A DNA stretch of 64,000 bases, taken from NCBI GenBank assembly GCA_016617855.1, contig JAECUM010094129.1, positions 1-64,000 on the forward strand, read 5' to 3'. This DNA comes from Megalonaias nervosa (taxonomy: Eukaryota; Mollusca; Bivalvia; Unionida; Unionidae). Under the pieces are notes generated by a model. That model had not been told where the DNA came from, ran no database searches, and saw only the letters and a program-made list of their open reading frames with translations. Position numbers and translations under genes: made by a program. Below, one piece after another: positions 47,257 through 58,344 of the stretch (within the stretch, counting starts at the first letter, position 1; every line of letters starts with the position of its first letter).

Positions 47257-47268
47257 ACATTTCCAGTA

Positions 47269-47565
47269 TGGCCTAGTGGTTAGAGTGTCTGTCTCGGGTG
47301 CGGGAGGATGCAGGTTCGAACCCCAGCCAAGTCATACCAACAACTTAAAAAAATGGTACTAACAGTTGCCTCGCTAGGTGCTCAGCATTAAGAGGTTAGT
47401 GTTAGGACTGGTCGGCCTGGTGTCAGGATAATGTGACTGGGTGGGACATCATTCTATATGTCTGTGGCATGATACCTCAGTGCTAGACATCACTATAAAC
47501 TGCCACACTGCAGACATCATAGTAATATGACTGAAACATTGTTAAAGCTATGTTAAAAATCCAAA

Positions 47566-47611
<46 letters not shown>
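47269..47611 (+). mobile_element. tRNA-derived SINE, family 1, with 12-bp target duplication and (CA)n tail
   Basis: Best-preserved copy: TGGCCTAGTGGTTAGAGTGT (A-box), GGTTCGAACCCC (B-box), body GTCATACCAACAACTT, GGATAATGTGACTGGGTGGG, ATCACTATAAACTGCCACAC, then TCCAAATCACACACA extended to about 45 bases of CA. ACATTTCCAGTA lies at 47257-47268 and 47612-47623. Confidence 0.96.
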
Positions 47612-47615
<4 letters not shown>

Positions 47616-47623
47616 TTCCAGTA

Positions 47624-48279
47624 AGAGAATCACTGACTTTTTCAATAAATATAAAATGTTAACTATCTATCACAGGTGCAAAGAGGAAACATTGTGAGGC
47701 TAAAACAAATTTCACCATGAATATCAGAATTTGACATGTAAAAACATCACACAAATAAGATGGAAGGAAGAATTTTCAAAAGAATGGAAAGCTAATGAGT
47801 TCAATGCCTTAAAAAGAGGAAGTGTTATTCACATTTAAAATTCAAGTTTAACAACAAAATCTGCAACAAGAAAAAGAGCAATGCATAAATAAATTTTGCT
47901 TCTTGAATATGTTAAATCAACAAAACTCATTTCATTTCTGAAGAAACAAACTGTACTTAACTTAAACAACCTGGAAGTACATAAGTCGGAAGAAGTACTC
48001 TATTGCTGCAAGACAGAAAAACTAATACACCAATGAATTGTTCACTAGTATTTTATACTGGAAAGGTGTGAATCATATTCCTGTAACTGATTGTCATTAG
48101 ATATTCACTATAAAAAAATATAATTTGACTGCCATTTTTTTGTGAATTTTTGGTTTGTTTACTAAATCTTGTACTAATTGTTATTGGAATATTAGTCACA
48201 GGATTTTTAAAATACCACTTAATTTGTATATCAACTGATATAATAATTATTAGAAGGTACGATTTCTACTTTATCAATG
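47624..48279. other. AT-rich, CpG-poor, nothing recognised
   Basis: No coding or repeat signal. Confidence 0.4.
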
Positions 48280-48515
48280 GGTCACTTTACTTCCCTTGAT
48301 TCAATCTGAAAAGAGTAAGCTCAGCTGATCATTATTTTTGCAGTCAAAATGTTCATTTAATTCCTTTTAAAGAGTTACTTCCCTTGACCCATAATGAGCA
48401 GGGTAAATTTGGCTTATTACTATTTTGTGGTCAAATGTTCACACAACTCCTTTTAGGAAGAGTTACTTCCCTTCATCTATTTTGTGCAGTTAAACCTGGC
48501 TGATCATTTGGTCAT
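48280..48515. repeat. Diverged tandem repeat, about 90-95 bp x 3
   Basis: AGAGTTACTTCCCTTGA... GCTGATCATT... TGGTCAAAATGTTCA... CTCCTTTTA recurs three times. Confidence 0.8.
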
Positions 48516-49235
48516 CATGACAATTTCTTTTCCCCAAATAAAAATGCAGTGTTCCTTTCACAAGTTAATAACAATGTCAAAATGAAATCTCCATTTATTC
48601 TTACAAATCAGTACCATTTTATTTATCTTATCAAAATCCCACGAAAATGCTGATTTACAAAATGGCAGAAAACAAACTGAAGAAATTAAAACACTTTGAT
48701 TAACATGAACTGTTTAGAGAAACCAATAAAGAGTACCAAAACAGTAATATAAAAGCAAAATAACGTTTTGTACTAAAATAACATCTTACTGTACAATACA
48801 CCTCAACTGCCTTGTGAATATAGAAGCGACAAATTTAGTTCATAAAAAAGCATTATCGGAAATGATGGTCTCATTCTCTTGGAATTTTGTACCTGCCTAT
48901 TTTATCTACTAAATCAGACCCTGAAACACAGAAATGAGTGTCATTCTCTTGGTATTTTGCACCACTCAATTTTTTTCTATCAAACTGGCCACAAAAATGT
49001 CAGAGCACAAAAATCAAACTAACACTCATTACTATAAAACTGATAATCACAAATATATACATAGTCTTTCAATATCACTGAATTCTGTCAGGTATGTAAA
49101 TCTGTGAACAACATCAAATTGCTCAAACTTATGTTCTGCATATCTTTCTATGAGAAAACCTATGGAACACTCATGTTACAAAATATAAAAATAAGTAGTG
49201 TTTGTACTCATGCATTTTCATGATTAAAGGGAAAC
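48516..49235. other. CpG-poor, mostly unremarkable
   Basis: One local duplication: TCATTCTCTTGG(A/T)ATTTTG at about 48871 and 48941. Confidence 0.5.
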
Positions 49236-49385
49236 TCCATTTTTGTCAAGGTAATGTCATTTTTCTTTAAGGATTAATGTGAAATGACTGTACAAATTCT
49301 AATAGAACTCAATTTTTTTTCTCAAGGTATTGTCATTTTTCTCCATGGATTAATCTGAAATGGCCGTACAAATTCTAATGATGAT
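49236..49385. repeat. Two-copy tandem repeat, about 85 bp
   Basis: TCAAGGTA(A/T)TGTCATTTTTCT... GGATTAAT.TGAAATG.C.GT-ACAAATTCTAAT at about 49247 and 49323. Confidence 0.85.
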
Positions 49386-49599
49386 TTATGAGACCTTTTT
49401 GTAATAAAGAAACAATAGAAAATCCTACATTTATAATCACATCTTGATTACTGATAAGTGCCTTCACATAAACCAGTGTACCCTCATCATAATGCCATTC
49501 ACAGTATAACTGTACAGTGTATTAGTCAAGTCCTCCTCATACTGTGGTACAATATTTACAGTAATACTATAACATCATGTAATTGGATCAATGACCATA

Positions 49600-50490
49600 C
49601 CATCTAATGCAAAGGACATTATACCAAGGTGCTTTTCAATGAGGGAATAACTGGGACACATCCTCACACCATGTGATGCACAGCATTATACTGCAATGCT
49701 TTACAATAAGGGAGCAAATGGGATCCATTTAATGTATGGGACATTTATACAGAACTGCTTTACAATGAAGGAACAGCTGGGATCCATCATCATACCCTCT
49801 AATGTAATGGAGAGCATCAAACTGATGTGATTTACAATGTGAGAGCAAATGGGATGCATGATCACACCATATAATGTCAAGGGCAGCATCTTACATGGTG
49901 TTTTACAATGAGGAAACTCATTTATACAGAGCTGCTTTACAATGAAGGAACAGCTGGGATCCATCATCATACCCTCAAATGTAAGGGACAGCATCAAAAT
50001 GATGTAGTTTACAATGAGGGAGCAAATGGGATCCATCATCATACCATGTATTGTAAGGGACAGCATCAAATGTGCTTTACAATGAGGGTACAAATGGGAT
50101 CCATTATTATATCATGTATCGTAAGGGACAGCATCAAATGTGCTTTACAATGAGGGTACAAATGGGATCCATCATCATACCATGTATTGTAAGGGACAGC
50201 ATCAAATGTGCTTTACAATGAGGGTACAAATGGGATCCATTATCATACCATGTACTGACAGCATCCAACTAATGTGCTTTACAATGAGGGTACAAATGGG
50301 ATCCATTATCATACCATGTACTGACAGCATCCAACTAATGTGGTTTACAATGAGGGTACAAATGGGATCCATTATCAAACCATGTACTGACAGCATCCAA
50401 CTAATGTGCTTTACTGAGAGGGAACAACTAGGATCCATGATCACACCATGTAATGCAATGGATAACATTATAATGAGTTGCTTTATAATG
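49600..50490. repeat. About 60-75 bp minisatellite, roughly 13 copies
   Basis: Unit TTTACAATGAGGGTACAAAT GGGATCCATTATCATACC ATGTA... CAGCATC; three neighbouring copies (50214-50400) share a deletion giving 66-bp units. GGATCC (BamHI site) is in nearly every unit. The open frames on both strands are products of the repetition. Confidence 0.93.
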
Positions 50491-50730
50491 AGGTAGCAAT
50501 TTATTAAGGTTCATTGCTGTTGCATGTAAGACATTTCTAAGTAGTACGCAAATCAAAATAATTAGTAATGACTAGTAATTAAGCACTGTCATCATTACAA
50601 AAATAAAACCCAATAATTAAATAATGGTCTCACTCCAGATTAGTTACCAAAATTAATTTGATCTAAGTCATATTTCGACAGTCATAAATGAAGATTTGAT
50701 GGACACAATGTTTTGCTGACCTTGATCTTA

Positions 50731-50801
50731 TTACTGATGTGAGATAACTCTTACTGATGTGAGATAACTCTTACTGATGTGAGATAACTCTTACTGATGT
50801 G
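50731..50801. repeat. 20-bp tandem repeat, 3.5 copies
   Basis: TTACTGATGTGAGATAACTC repeated perfectly. Confidence 0.97.
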
Positions 50802-51499
50802 AAATACAACGCATCATCTGGTGGGCTATGAAACATAAGCAGACTGGGATTTCAAAGGTCACTAAAACGTTAACTTTTATTGTTGTCCATCAGATCTCCA
50901 CATAGGTCTTTGAAAATCTGATTTTAATCAGACTGCAAAATTAATCCTGGATTATAACAACACAAAATGTCTCAGCAATATGTATTTTTACATCATGACA
51001 TTCATTTCATTTCATGAAACTACCGGGTATATGAATACTACATAATAAAAATACCGTATCTAAAATCTGCAGAAAGTCTCGGATACTGTTTATTCTGGTT
51101 AATGTTCACTGCATGTAATGATTAATAGCAGTCTGAAACCAGTCCAACTCTTAAACTAAATCCTATTAATTGATACACTTCCCAAGTTTGCAAAAATAAA
51201 ACAAGGGACTCTCTTTTTTGGAACATACATTTTATTTAGCTTAAAAAGACATACATAAAATTTAAAAACGTTAACTTTGAGGTTAATCTATGGTCTCAAC
51301 AGACATATGGACAAACATGAACATGGATGCCAAAGTGATCTAAATCTTCAGTTTCCATTAAGTCAAACTTGACGATTCTATAAATGATAGTATAGTCATG
51401 CAATATCTATTTAGAAGTCTATAAACATAGAGATAAAAAAATAAAAAGAAAATACAAAATTCACGGATATATATTCTATATATTTCTGACAGTTTAGAG
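50802..51499. other. CpG-poor, nothing recognised
   Basis: No gene or repeat recognised. Confidence 0.4.
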
Positions 51500-51671
51500 C
51501 AGTGGTTCCCAAAGTGGGTGGTACTGCCCCCTGGGTGGTGGTGGGATTACCAAGGGGGCGCTAATAGGCAAGGGGGTGAAGGGGGTGCTTTTATGGGGTA
51601 AGGTAAGGGGTGCTGAAGATGACTTTATGGAACAAAGGGGGTGGTGGCCTGAAAAAGTTTGGGAACCACTG
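51500..51671. mobile_element. hAT-type MITE (172 bp)
   Basis: Ends CAGTGGTTCCCAAA and TTTGGGAACCACTG form a perfect 14-bp TIR of hAT type (CAGNGGTTCCCAA). The flanking octamers GTTTAGAG (51492-51499) and GTATGGAG (51672-51679) match at 6 of 8, fitting an old 8-bp duplication. G-rich, CpG-poor interior without coding. Confidence 0.85.
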
Positions 51672-51679
51672 GTATGGAG

Positions 51680-53454
51680 AAATACTTAAGATCTATTCTG
51701 TGTGAAATCAAACCATGTACACACAATTGATAAAATTCAGGAAAAAAAATCTGAATTAACAGTTTAATAACTAAATTTAATTTAAACTGATCCTTTTTTT
51801 TCTACTGACATATTGCCAACCTGCAAGTAGAGCATTGTTATGAACAGGAATTTTGCTGTTTTAGTCCTGAAAATTATATATGTACCTTTTATAAATAGCA
51901 ATCAAATACATGGTTATAACATTTTGTTCATAAATAGACAAACTTACATGATATAAATAGGATGAGATCAGCCCTTCCGTAATGTAAAATACATATCATA
52001 TCAAATGTACATATCTTGTACAGTGTTATAACATTTGAAACATAAATATTTTACCAATAACAAATAAATGCTTACTTCTATGCCACAAAAGGCATGAATG
52101 CTGCTTGTATAAACAAAGATCTTTCTTAAATATAAATATTTTTATCATACCCTTACATGATAATTATGATGATGATGATGATCATGAAGATGATGATGAC
52201 AACAATTATGACTACAATGTCTACCAATATGATAAAATAACGCAGATAATGATGATAACAATGTATGAATGCTCCAAAATGTAAGCAGGGGTGGGCCGGA
52301 GAATTGGAAATTACTAACTTCAAACTAATGGTGATGGGGATAATTGAGACTCTTCTACGAGTTCCATGCTGACCAGACCAATCAAAGTCCAATTGGTGGT
52401 GGAGTCTTTCAGAATGATCCCAATCCCTGGGGAAAATACTTCAATCCCACCCACTCTCCTTTTTAATTTTGAATTAAATGCATCTGAACATATCTTTAAC
52501 AGATAAGAAAAAATAAAACGTTTTGTACTATACCATGTCACTCCAACTGTATTGCACAAAACTTAACAGTAATAGAACACAAAGAATGGCAAGAAACTGA
52601 AAATAATACATTATAATTAAAATCATACACCAGAAACTAATGCAAAATGCTGTTAATAACAAAATATAAAATGATATAAAACAATTGAGGGAAAACTTAT
52701 AAAACCCTCAAATATAAATTACACAGATTACTTCCAATTAGTCCAGTGAGATATACAAACTAAATCAATATAAATTCAAAAATTGTCAATAATATTTCTG
52801 AAAATGCCTTTCTGTTAAAACTGTGACATTCCATTGGTTCAGATTTCATAACAAAGCTGGTAGCAGTGACCTAATTACATACTGATGTACAATTCATTCA
52901 TATGCACAATAGAATAAATCGCTGATAAAATGTATAAAGTGGCAAATAATGAGATCTATCCTTGAGCACCAAAATTAATATTGTAGCTCAACAAAGGTGA
53001 CTTAGCAACATTTCACTGTTTAAAAGAACTTGTGGTTTGGTACTTGCAATTTCATAATGACAGTCATATTTAAACACTGAAATGCGCACGCAGCTTGAGT
53101 ACACATCTTTTCATGTTTTAAAATTTTATTTTAACAGTATTTGGTATGTAATTTATTCAGTAAGGTGTTGATAATAAAAGAATAATAATCAGGGGCAAGC
53201 AATAAAAAGCAAGCAAAACTTGTGAATGCCCATTCTACCCATTTACTGAATTAAAGATAAAACTGCCAGGTCAGTTTGATTAATCTAGACATAAGCATCT
53301 GAGCTAAAACAACATATAGCAATAAAATTGAGTATTAATATATACCTGTACCTAAAACAGTAACCTAGTGAATTCATATTAAACTGCTTTACTCTACTGA
53401 TGAAAGGCTTCAGATTCTGACTGTACCATATGGAAACTGTTTGGTGATATGAAC
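51680..53454. other. CpG-poor, nothing firm
   Basis: (GAT)n patch at 52167-52200. A minus-strand open stretch at 52320-52559 has no recognisable domain or clear splice pair. No gene called. Confidence 0.4.
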
Positions 53455-53619
53455 CAGTAAAACCTGTCTTGAAAAACCACTGCTATGAGAGACCACCTGT
53501 CTTGGGAGACCAATTCTCAATGCATGGATTTATTCATTATATTGTGTTATGACCTGTCATGAGAGACCACCTGTCTTGAGAGACCATTATCATTTGGTCT
53601 TTCAAGACAGGTTCTACTG
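53455..53619. mobile_element. MITE-like inverted-repeat element (165 bp)
   Basis: The left end CAGTAAAACCTGTCTTGAAA is inverted at the right end (TTTCAAGACAGGTTCTACTG), giving a TIR of about 24 bp with 1-2 mismatches. The inside carries three GAGACCACCTGTCTTG(A/G)GAGACC-like units. No target duplication seen. Core shared with the tandem array at 43488. Confidence 0.75.
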
Positions 53620-54639
53620 TTCTTAAAAACAGATGGATTTCAGAGCCACATTAATCAAGCATGCCAAACCTAAAATGTAAATGTCTTGAAAAAATCTAAA
53701 ATTAACTGATTACTACAACTGTGGCAATAAGGTTATTTCTAATGTCAAAACAGGGGTCTATTCTATGGATGAAATTTTAGTAGCAAAACTCCATTTGTTA
53801 AAAAGGTGAATTTTCAGAATACTGGAAGAACTGAATAAGGAAATAATGGCAGGTTTGAAAATATCAAACATCTGGTTGATTTTATGGCACGAGTTCTAAT
53901 AAATTGACATCAATACCACAATTACATGCCCCACTATGGACCCCGACTAGAAAAGTACTAGAATATAAATGAAATGCTTCTGAACCAATTAAACTTCAAA
54001 CTGTACATAATGCTTTTGCATGCTACATATTTTTTGTGAATACATTAAATAAAACTCAAAATCCAGTACTACCCAATTATGTCGACATAAATACAGAAAT
54101 ACCTAGTTAAATACAAAAATACCAAGTCCCAGTCCCGTAGTCTGTTATTACAACCAAATATGTTATGACTATGTCGACATCAAGACAAAAATAAATATGC
54201 GTGTTAACAGAAGCCCTCGGTCACCAACTTGAACAAACTCTTTGTTCTCTTATCATTTATGTCGATAAGCCAGCAGCTATCTGATGTTGTCCCCATGTTT
54301 TAATTCTGCCATTGCTGATAGCATATGTTTGGTCTTCTGTGGTTTATTTTTGCACCCTTCAACAAAACAAGCCTGCTACAATCTTTTATAAAACATTGCA
54401 CCCTTCATTAAAACAAGTCACTTACAATATTTTATAAAAACAAAGCACCCTGCATGAAAACAAGCCAGCTAAAATCTTTTATAAAAACAATGCACCATTC
54501 AATAAATAAAGTCAGTACCAAATTTGCATAAAGGCAGTGAAATCTGATCGACTGTTGCATTTCTGAAGGTCATCAGAGATTAGTACAAATTAACTGTCAT
54601 GCAAGTATCGTTTTCTGTTGGAAAAAGTAACTTTATGCT

Positions 54640-56545
54640 TATGATGGCTAAAAGAACACAAATTAAATTTACAAACTCTTGAAACTAAACATCTGGCTGT
54701 GAAGGAAATCGAAGGTGAGGCATCTCGCAAAGATGTGTGTGAAAAATGTTCACTGAAACACAACACTGTCTGAATGGCTGAATGCTGCTGAGTCAATAAA
54801 AAAAAGACTATACTGAAGGCAACTGCCCTCCCAACAAGAAGAAGCAGAAAACTGCTAAATTTGAAGATGCAGGAGGCCACAGCAAAATGGTTTCATGAAA
54901 CATGCACTGCAAATTCTACTGTCTCCATAGATCGTGACGGAATTATCGAAAAAGCGAAAGAATTTTCTAAAAAACTTGGCATCGAGAATTTCACTGCCAC
55001 AAATGGTTGGTTCCATTGCTGCAGAGATCATCACAAGATTGCTTACAATAGGATTTGTGGAGAATCCAAGTCAGTAGACACACCACAGCTTGAAAACAGG
55101 AAAACCAAACTTAAAGATATCATTCAGAATTATAAATCTGATGATATATACAATGCAGATGAAAGAGTTTTATTTTTGAAGTGCACTCCAGACAAGACTT
55201 ACTGCATCAAAGGTTAACCATGTACTGGTGGGAAGCAGCAGAAAGATTGCATCTCTGTTCTCATCACATCCAACATGACTGGCAATGACAAAATGACGCT
55301 TCTTGTTATTGGCAAGTCTAAGAGGCCTTGCTGTTTTAAAATGTACACCATCTTCCAATGGATTACAATGCAAACATGAAAGCTTGGATGACGTCTGATA
55401 TTTTTATGGAGTGGATAAGGAAACTTGACAGAAAGAGTAAAGTACAAGGAAGAAAGATTGCCTTGCTTGTAGATAATTGTTCAGCACATCCACATGTGGA
55501 CGATCTCCAACATGTCCAGATAATTTTTCTCCCACTTACTACCATATCACTCATACAACCCATCGATCAAAGAATCATCCAGAACCTGAAACTGAACTAT
55601 CGAAAACTTCTTGCCAGAAAAAGCTGGCAGCAATTGATTTGCTTGGGGCTCTGTACAACTTAAGGAAAGCTTAGGGATTATTACAACCTAAGACCATACA
55701 AAACTGCTTTATGCATGACTTCTTTCCTGAAAATGAGGAATTTCATGGATTTTCCCCATATCCGGTGTAGTTTATATGAAGCTATTGGAATTCATAAAGA
55801 TGAGTTCATTTGGATGGCTGCTGAAACAGATGATATGGAACAGTGCAGATCATCACTGTGTGTGTGATTTAGATTTTTAACGTAGCTTTAACAATTTTTT
55901 ACTCATATTGCTATGATGTCTGCAGTGTGGCAGTTTATAGTGACGTCTAGCACTGGGGCATCATACCACAGACATGTGGCGTGATGTCCCACCCAGTCAC
56001 ATTATCCTGACACCAGGCCGACCAGTCCTAACACTAACCTCTTAATGCTGAGTGCCAAGCGAGGCAGCTATTAGTACCATTTTTTAAAAGTCTTTGGTAT
56101 GACTCGGCCGGGGTTTGAACCCGCGACCTCCTGCATCCGAGGTGGACGCTCAAACCACTAGGCCACTGAAGCGGTTTGCAGAGCACCTCTAGCAGACAGA
56201 TTATTGCTTTGGTCGAAATGAAATTTGTTTCAACAGAAGGCAAGGAATACAACATGCTAGAGAGCGATGCTGTTGATAAGTGTGAAACAAGGCCTTTTCC
56301 ATGTGTTTCATGCAGAGAGATGTTTTCCATGTGCGATGGCTTGACCCGATTTTTTCACAATCAAGCTCATTGGCGATGTTCGAAGACACACATGGGCATT
56401 TGGAAAAGTTGCAGAGTCTCATACAGAGAGAGCAACTATCAAGGCTAAAACAGAAGAAGCTTGTATACAATTCAGAGCTATCATTGTCCCCCATTTCTGC
56501 CTATTATGCTAAAGGATCTAATTTTAATTACCTTAAATTTTAATT
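54640..56545 (+). pseudogene. Tigger transposase (CENP-B-like HTH + DDE domain), inactivated
   Basis: N-terminal HTH in pieces (AVKEIEGEASRKDVCEK near 54695; WLNAAES). CENP-B/HTH second half at 54861-55217 (ATAKWFHETCTANS... KAKEFSKKLGIENFTATNGW, a classic FxASxGW-type motif). The DDE core gives IYNADERVLFLK (first Asp), then in another frame CISVLITSNMTGNDKMTLLV and IGKSKRPCCFK, then in a third LLVDNCSAHP (second Asp) and LIQPIDQRIIQNLKLNYRKL (third Asp). All three catalytic residues are legible but sit in different frames. The C-terminal part resumes after the SINE (CREMFSMCDGLTRFF... REQLSRLKQKKL). At least four frame breaks. Confidence 0.88.
55853..56176 (-). mobile_element. tRNA-derived SINE, family 1, nested in Tigger
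   Basis: Minus-strand copy: CCGCTTCAGTGGCCTAGTGG, TTTGAGCGTCCACC, B-box GGTTCAAACCCC-like, full body, TCTAAATCACACACA tail. Imperfect target duplication TGCAGATCA (55844-55852) / TGCAGAGCA (56177-56185). It splits the C-terminal codons of the Tigger transposase, so it is younger than that element. Confidence 0.9.
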
Positions 56546-57071
56546 AAATTCCATTTTAATTTAATCTATTCAATATGCTTTAGATAATCTTAATTACTCT
56601 ATTCTGAAATTGGGAATGTTTTACAAAAGTACAAGTTTTATGCTTAATTAATTCAAAACTTGGTGACATTTTTTTTCATTTCACTTTGAGTAAAACTTCT
56701 TTCCTTTGGCAGCTACATTAAGTTTACCTTTGTTGTCTCAGGTAGCCCAAAATCTAGGCCAATTTATGTACATGCAACCACGTGCTGCTAGCATGTTGGT
56801 GGACAGTGGATTGTACAGTATAGTACAAAAGCAACACAAACGTAAGTTGTCAATATACAAGTGTTTTTCAAAGTGGTTTTGTCTCCTGCCTTTATTTAAT
56901 TAAATTTTCAATTGTTTATTTTCACAAAGCGTAGCTCTTATGCACTTATGAAAAGTTACCATGTACTGACTAATTTCACATATATGCTAAATATAAGACT
57001 TATCTCAACAGAAGGTTATGTCAACAATATTACCCCAGACCCGAGGATGTCGAGATAAATGGGTAGTACTG

Positions 57072-58212
57072 TATAAGATAGATACATAATCAGTGACAGA
57101 GCAATGAAATCAAATCACCGTGAAATTATATGGCATTTTAGAAAGTATGAAAAGTAGTAGCTGCAAAAGATGTAACCCGACTACAACTGCTACAGAATGG
57201 TATTACATGTGTATATGACTATAGCATTTATTAACACTTAGATAGTAATAGATACTCATGACAGGATTTTGGCGTGGAGTTTTGGCCACTGACATAAACA
57301 TTAGTCAACACTAGATAGATTGTCTTGTGCAAACAGCTTGGACTTTTCTAACATATGTTTGAACTTTTCTAATATTTTCATTTAACACAGGTACTGACAA
57401 AAAACATTTTACCAGTGAATCTGAAATACAGGAAGAAAAATAGGCTCCTTCATGTAAATGCACTTATAGAGAAAGACACATAACTTAATCAAACGATCAC
57501 TTTTATTAGAAAGTAACCCTGTGGAATTACATCCCATCATCAGGCAATTTCTCAAAAAGAAAATCACACTGATCCAACTCTTATATTGTTTTAGATGGAT
57601 TCTTTTTTTCAAAATCAATTGGATATATTTCAAAGGAATGATTGTTACTGGAATGCTGCAAGTCTAGAATGATATGTTAAAAAGGAATCTTGTACAGTGT
57701 GTACCAAAAGTAGGTCACAATAATTTTTATTCTAACTTAAACATGAACAGCTCATCAAATTTAATATAGGTAATGATAGGTAATTTTACTAGTATTCTTA
57801 CCATATACTTACTGAGATGTAAACTTTTCTCCACATTTTTTTCAATTATTTTCTTTAGGGTTCACACATAATAGACCCATTCAGTTTAAATGAAAATCAC
57901 ATTTTCCCAAAAATAAATAATGATTATATATACAAATATTTCACAAAGAGAAAAAGAGATTTCAGTGACTTCTTCAAAATTATATATGATTGTACTCTAC
58001 AATTTCAATTTATACTCTATGAAATCAAAATACAATTAACATCATGCAGTACTTGCTATGTCAGGTGATGCTAAAGTTGTCTTTGCATGTCTCGGATTGG
58101 ACACTTGAAAACTCTGGGCAATTAATGCTGATAAGACATATGATTGGTCAAAAATTGGAGTTGTTTCATTCTTAAATACAGAGCAATGAATGCTGATAAG
58201 GCTTGTGATTGG
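57072..58212. other. Downstream region / probable 3' UTR of the minus-strand membrane-protein gene
   Basis: No gene. On the minus strand an AATAAA is readable at about 57726-57731 (plus TTTATT), about 480 bases past the stop at 58213. A duplicated GCTGATAAG.C.T.TGATTGG-TCAAAAATT segment lies at 58128-58161 and 58192-58224; the second copy covers the stop codon. Confidence 0.45.
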
Positions 58213-58344
58213 TCAAAAATTAGCATAGGTATAATGCTTCATTACACTGTCTGAGGAACAAACAGGAAATGGTGCTGAATTGGCGCAGTCTAAGCTGTTC
58301 AGGAAGGAATCATTATCAAGGGACACCAAATCATCAACATTATC
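58213..58344 (-). CDS. Terminal coding exon of an unidentified membrane-protein gene
   Basis: Minus strand: strong acceptor AAATACATATTTCATTTCAG, then 43 codons and a TGA stop: DNVDDLVSLDNDSFLNSLD, CANSAPFPVCSSDSVMK, HYTYANF. The acidic, Ser/Asn-rich, non-repetitive composition is typical of a short cytoplasmic tail. It starts in phase 0, matching the phase-0 end of the exon at 62652-62764, so the two splice directly in frame across a 4.3-kb intron. I do not recognise the family. Confidence 0.65.
   Translation of the reverse strand, partial: DNVDDLVSLDNDSFLNSLDCANSAPFPVCSSDSVMKHYTYANF

Larger units (their letters stand above)
54064..57071 (+). mobile_element. Tigger/pogo-type DNA transposon, about 3.0 kb, with nested SINE
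   Basis: TIRs CAGTACTACCCAATTATGTC (54064) and, inverted, CAGTACTACCCATTTATCTC (ending 57071) agree at about 22 of 25. The right flank is TA; the left flank is TC, a mutated TA. Inside lie a 62-bp subterminal repeat (x3, 54350-54530), the transposase pseudogene, and a family 1 SINE at 55853-56176. Without the SINE the element would be about 2.7 kb, full length for Tigger. Confidence 0.9.

Noticed and set aside
49701..50496. Open frames with repeated GIHHHTM/IMDPICT-like peptides
   Set aside because: Translations of a 60-75 bp minisatellite in both directions.
52320..52559. 79-codon minus open stretch as an exon
   Set aside because: Several frames open, no recognised domain, donor and acceptor not convincing.
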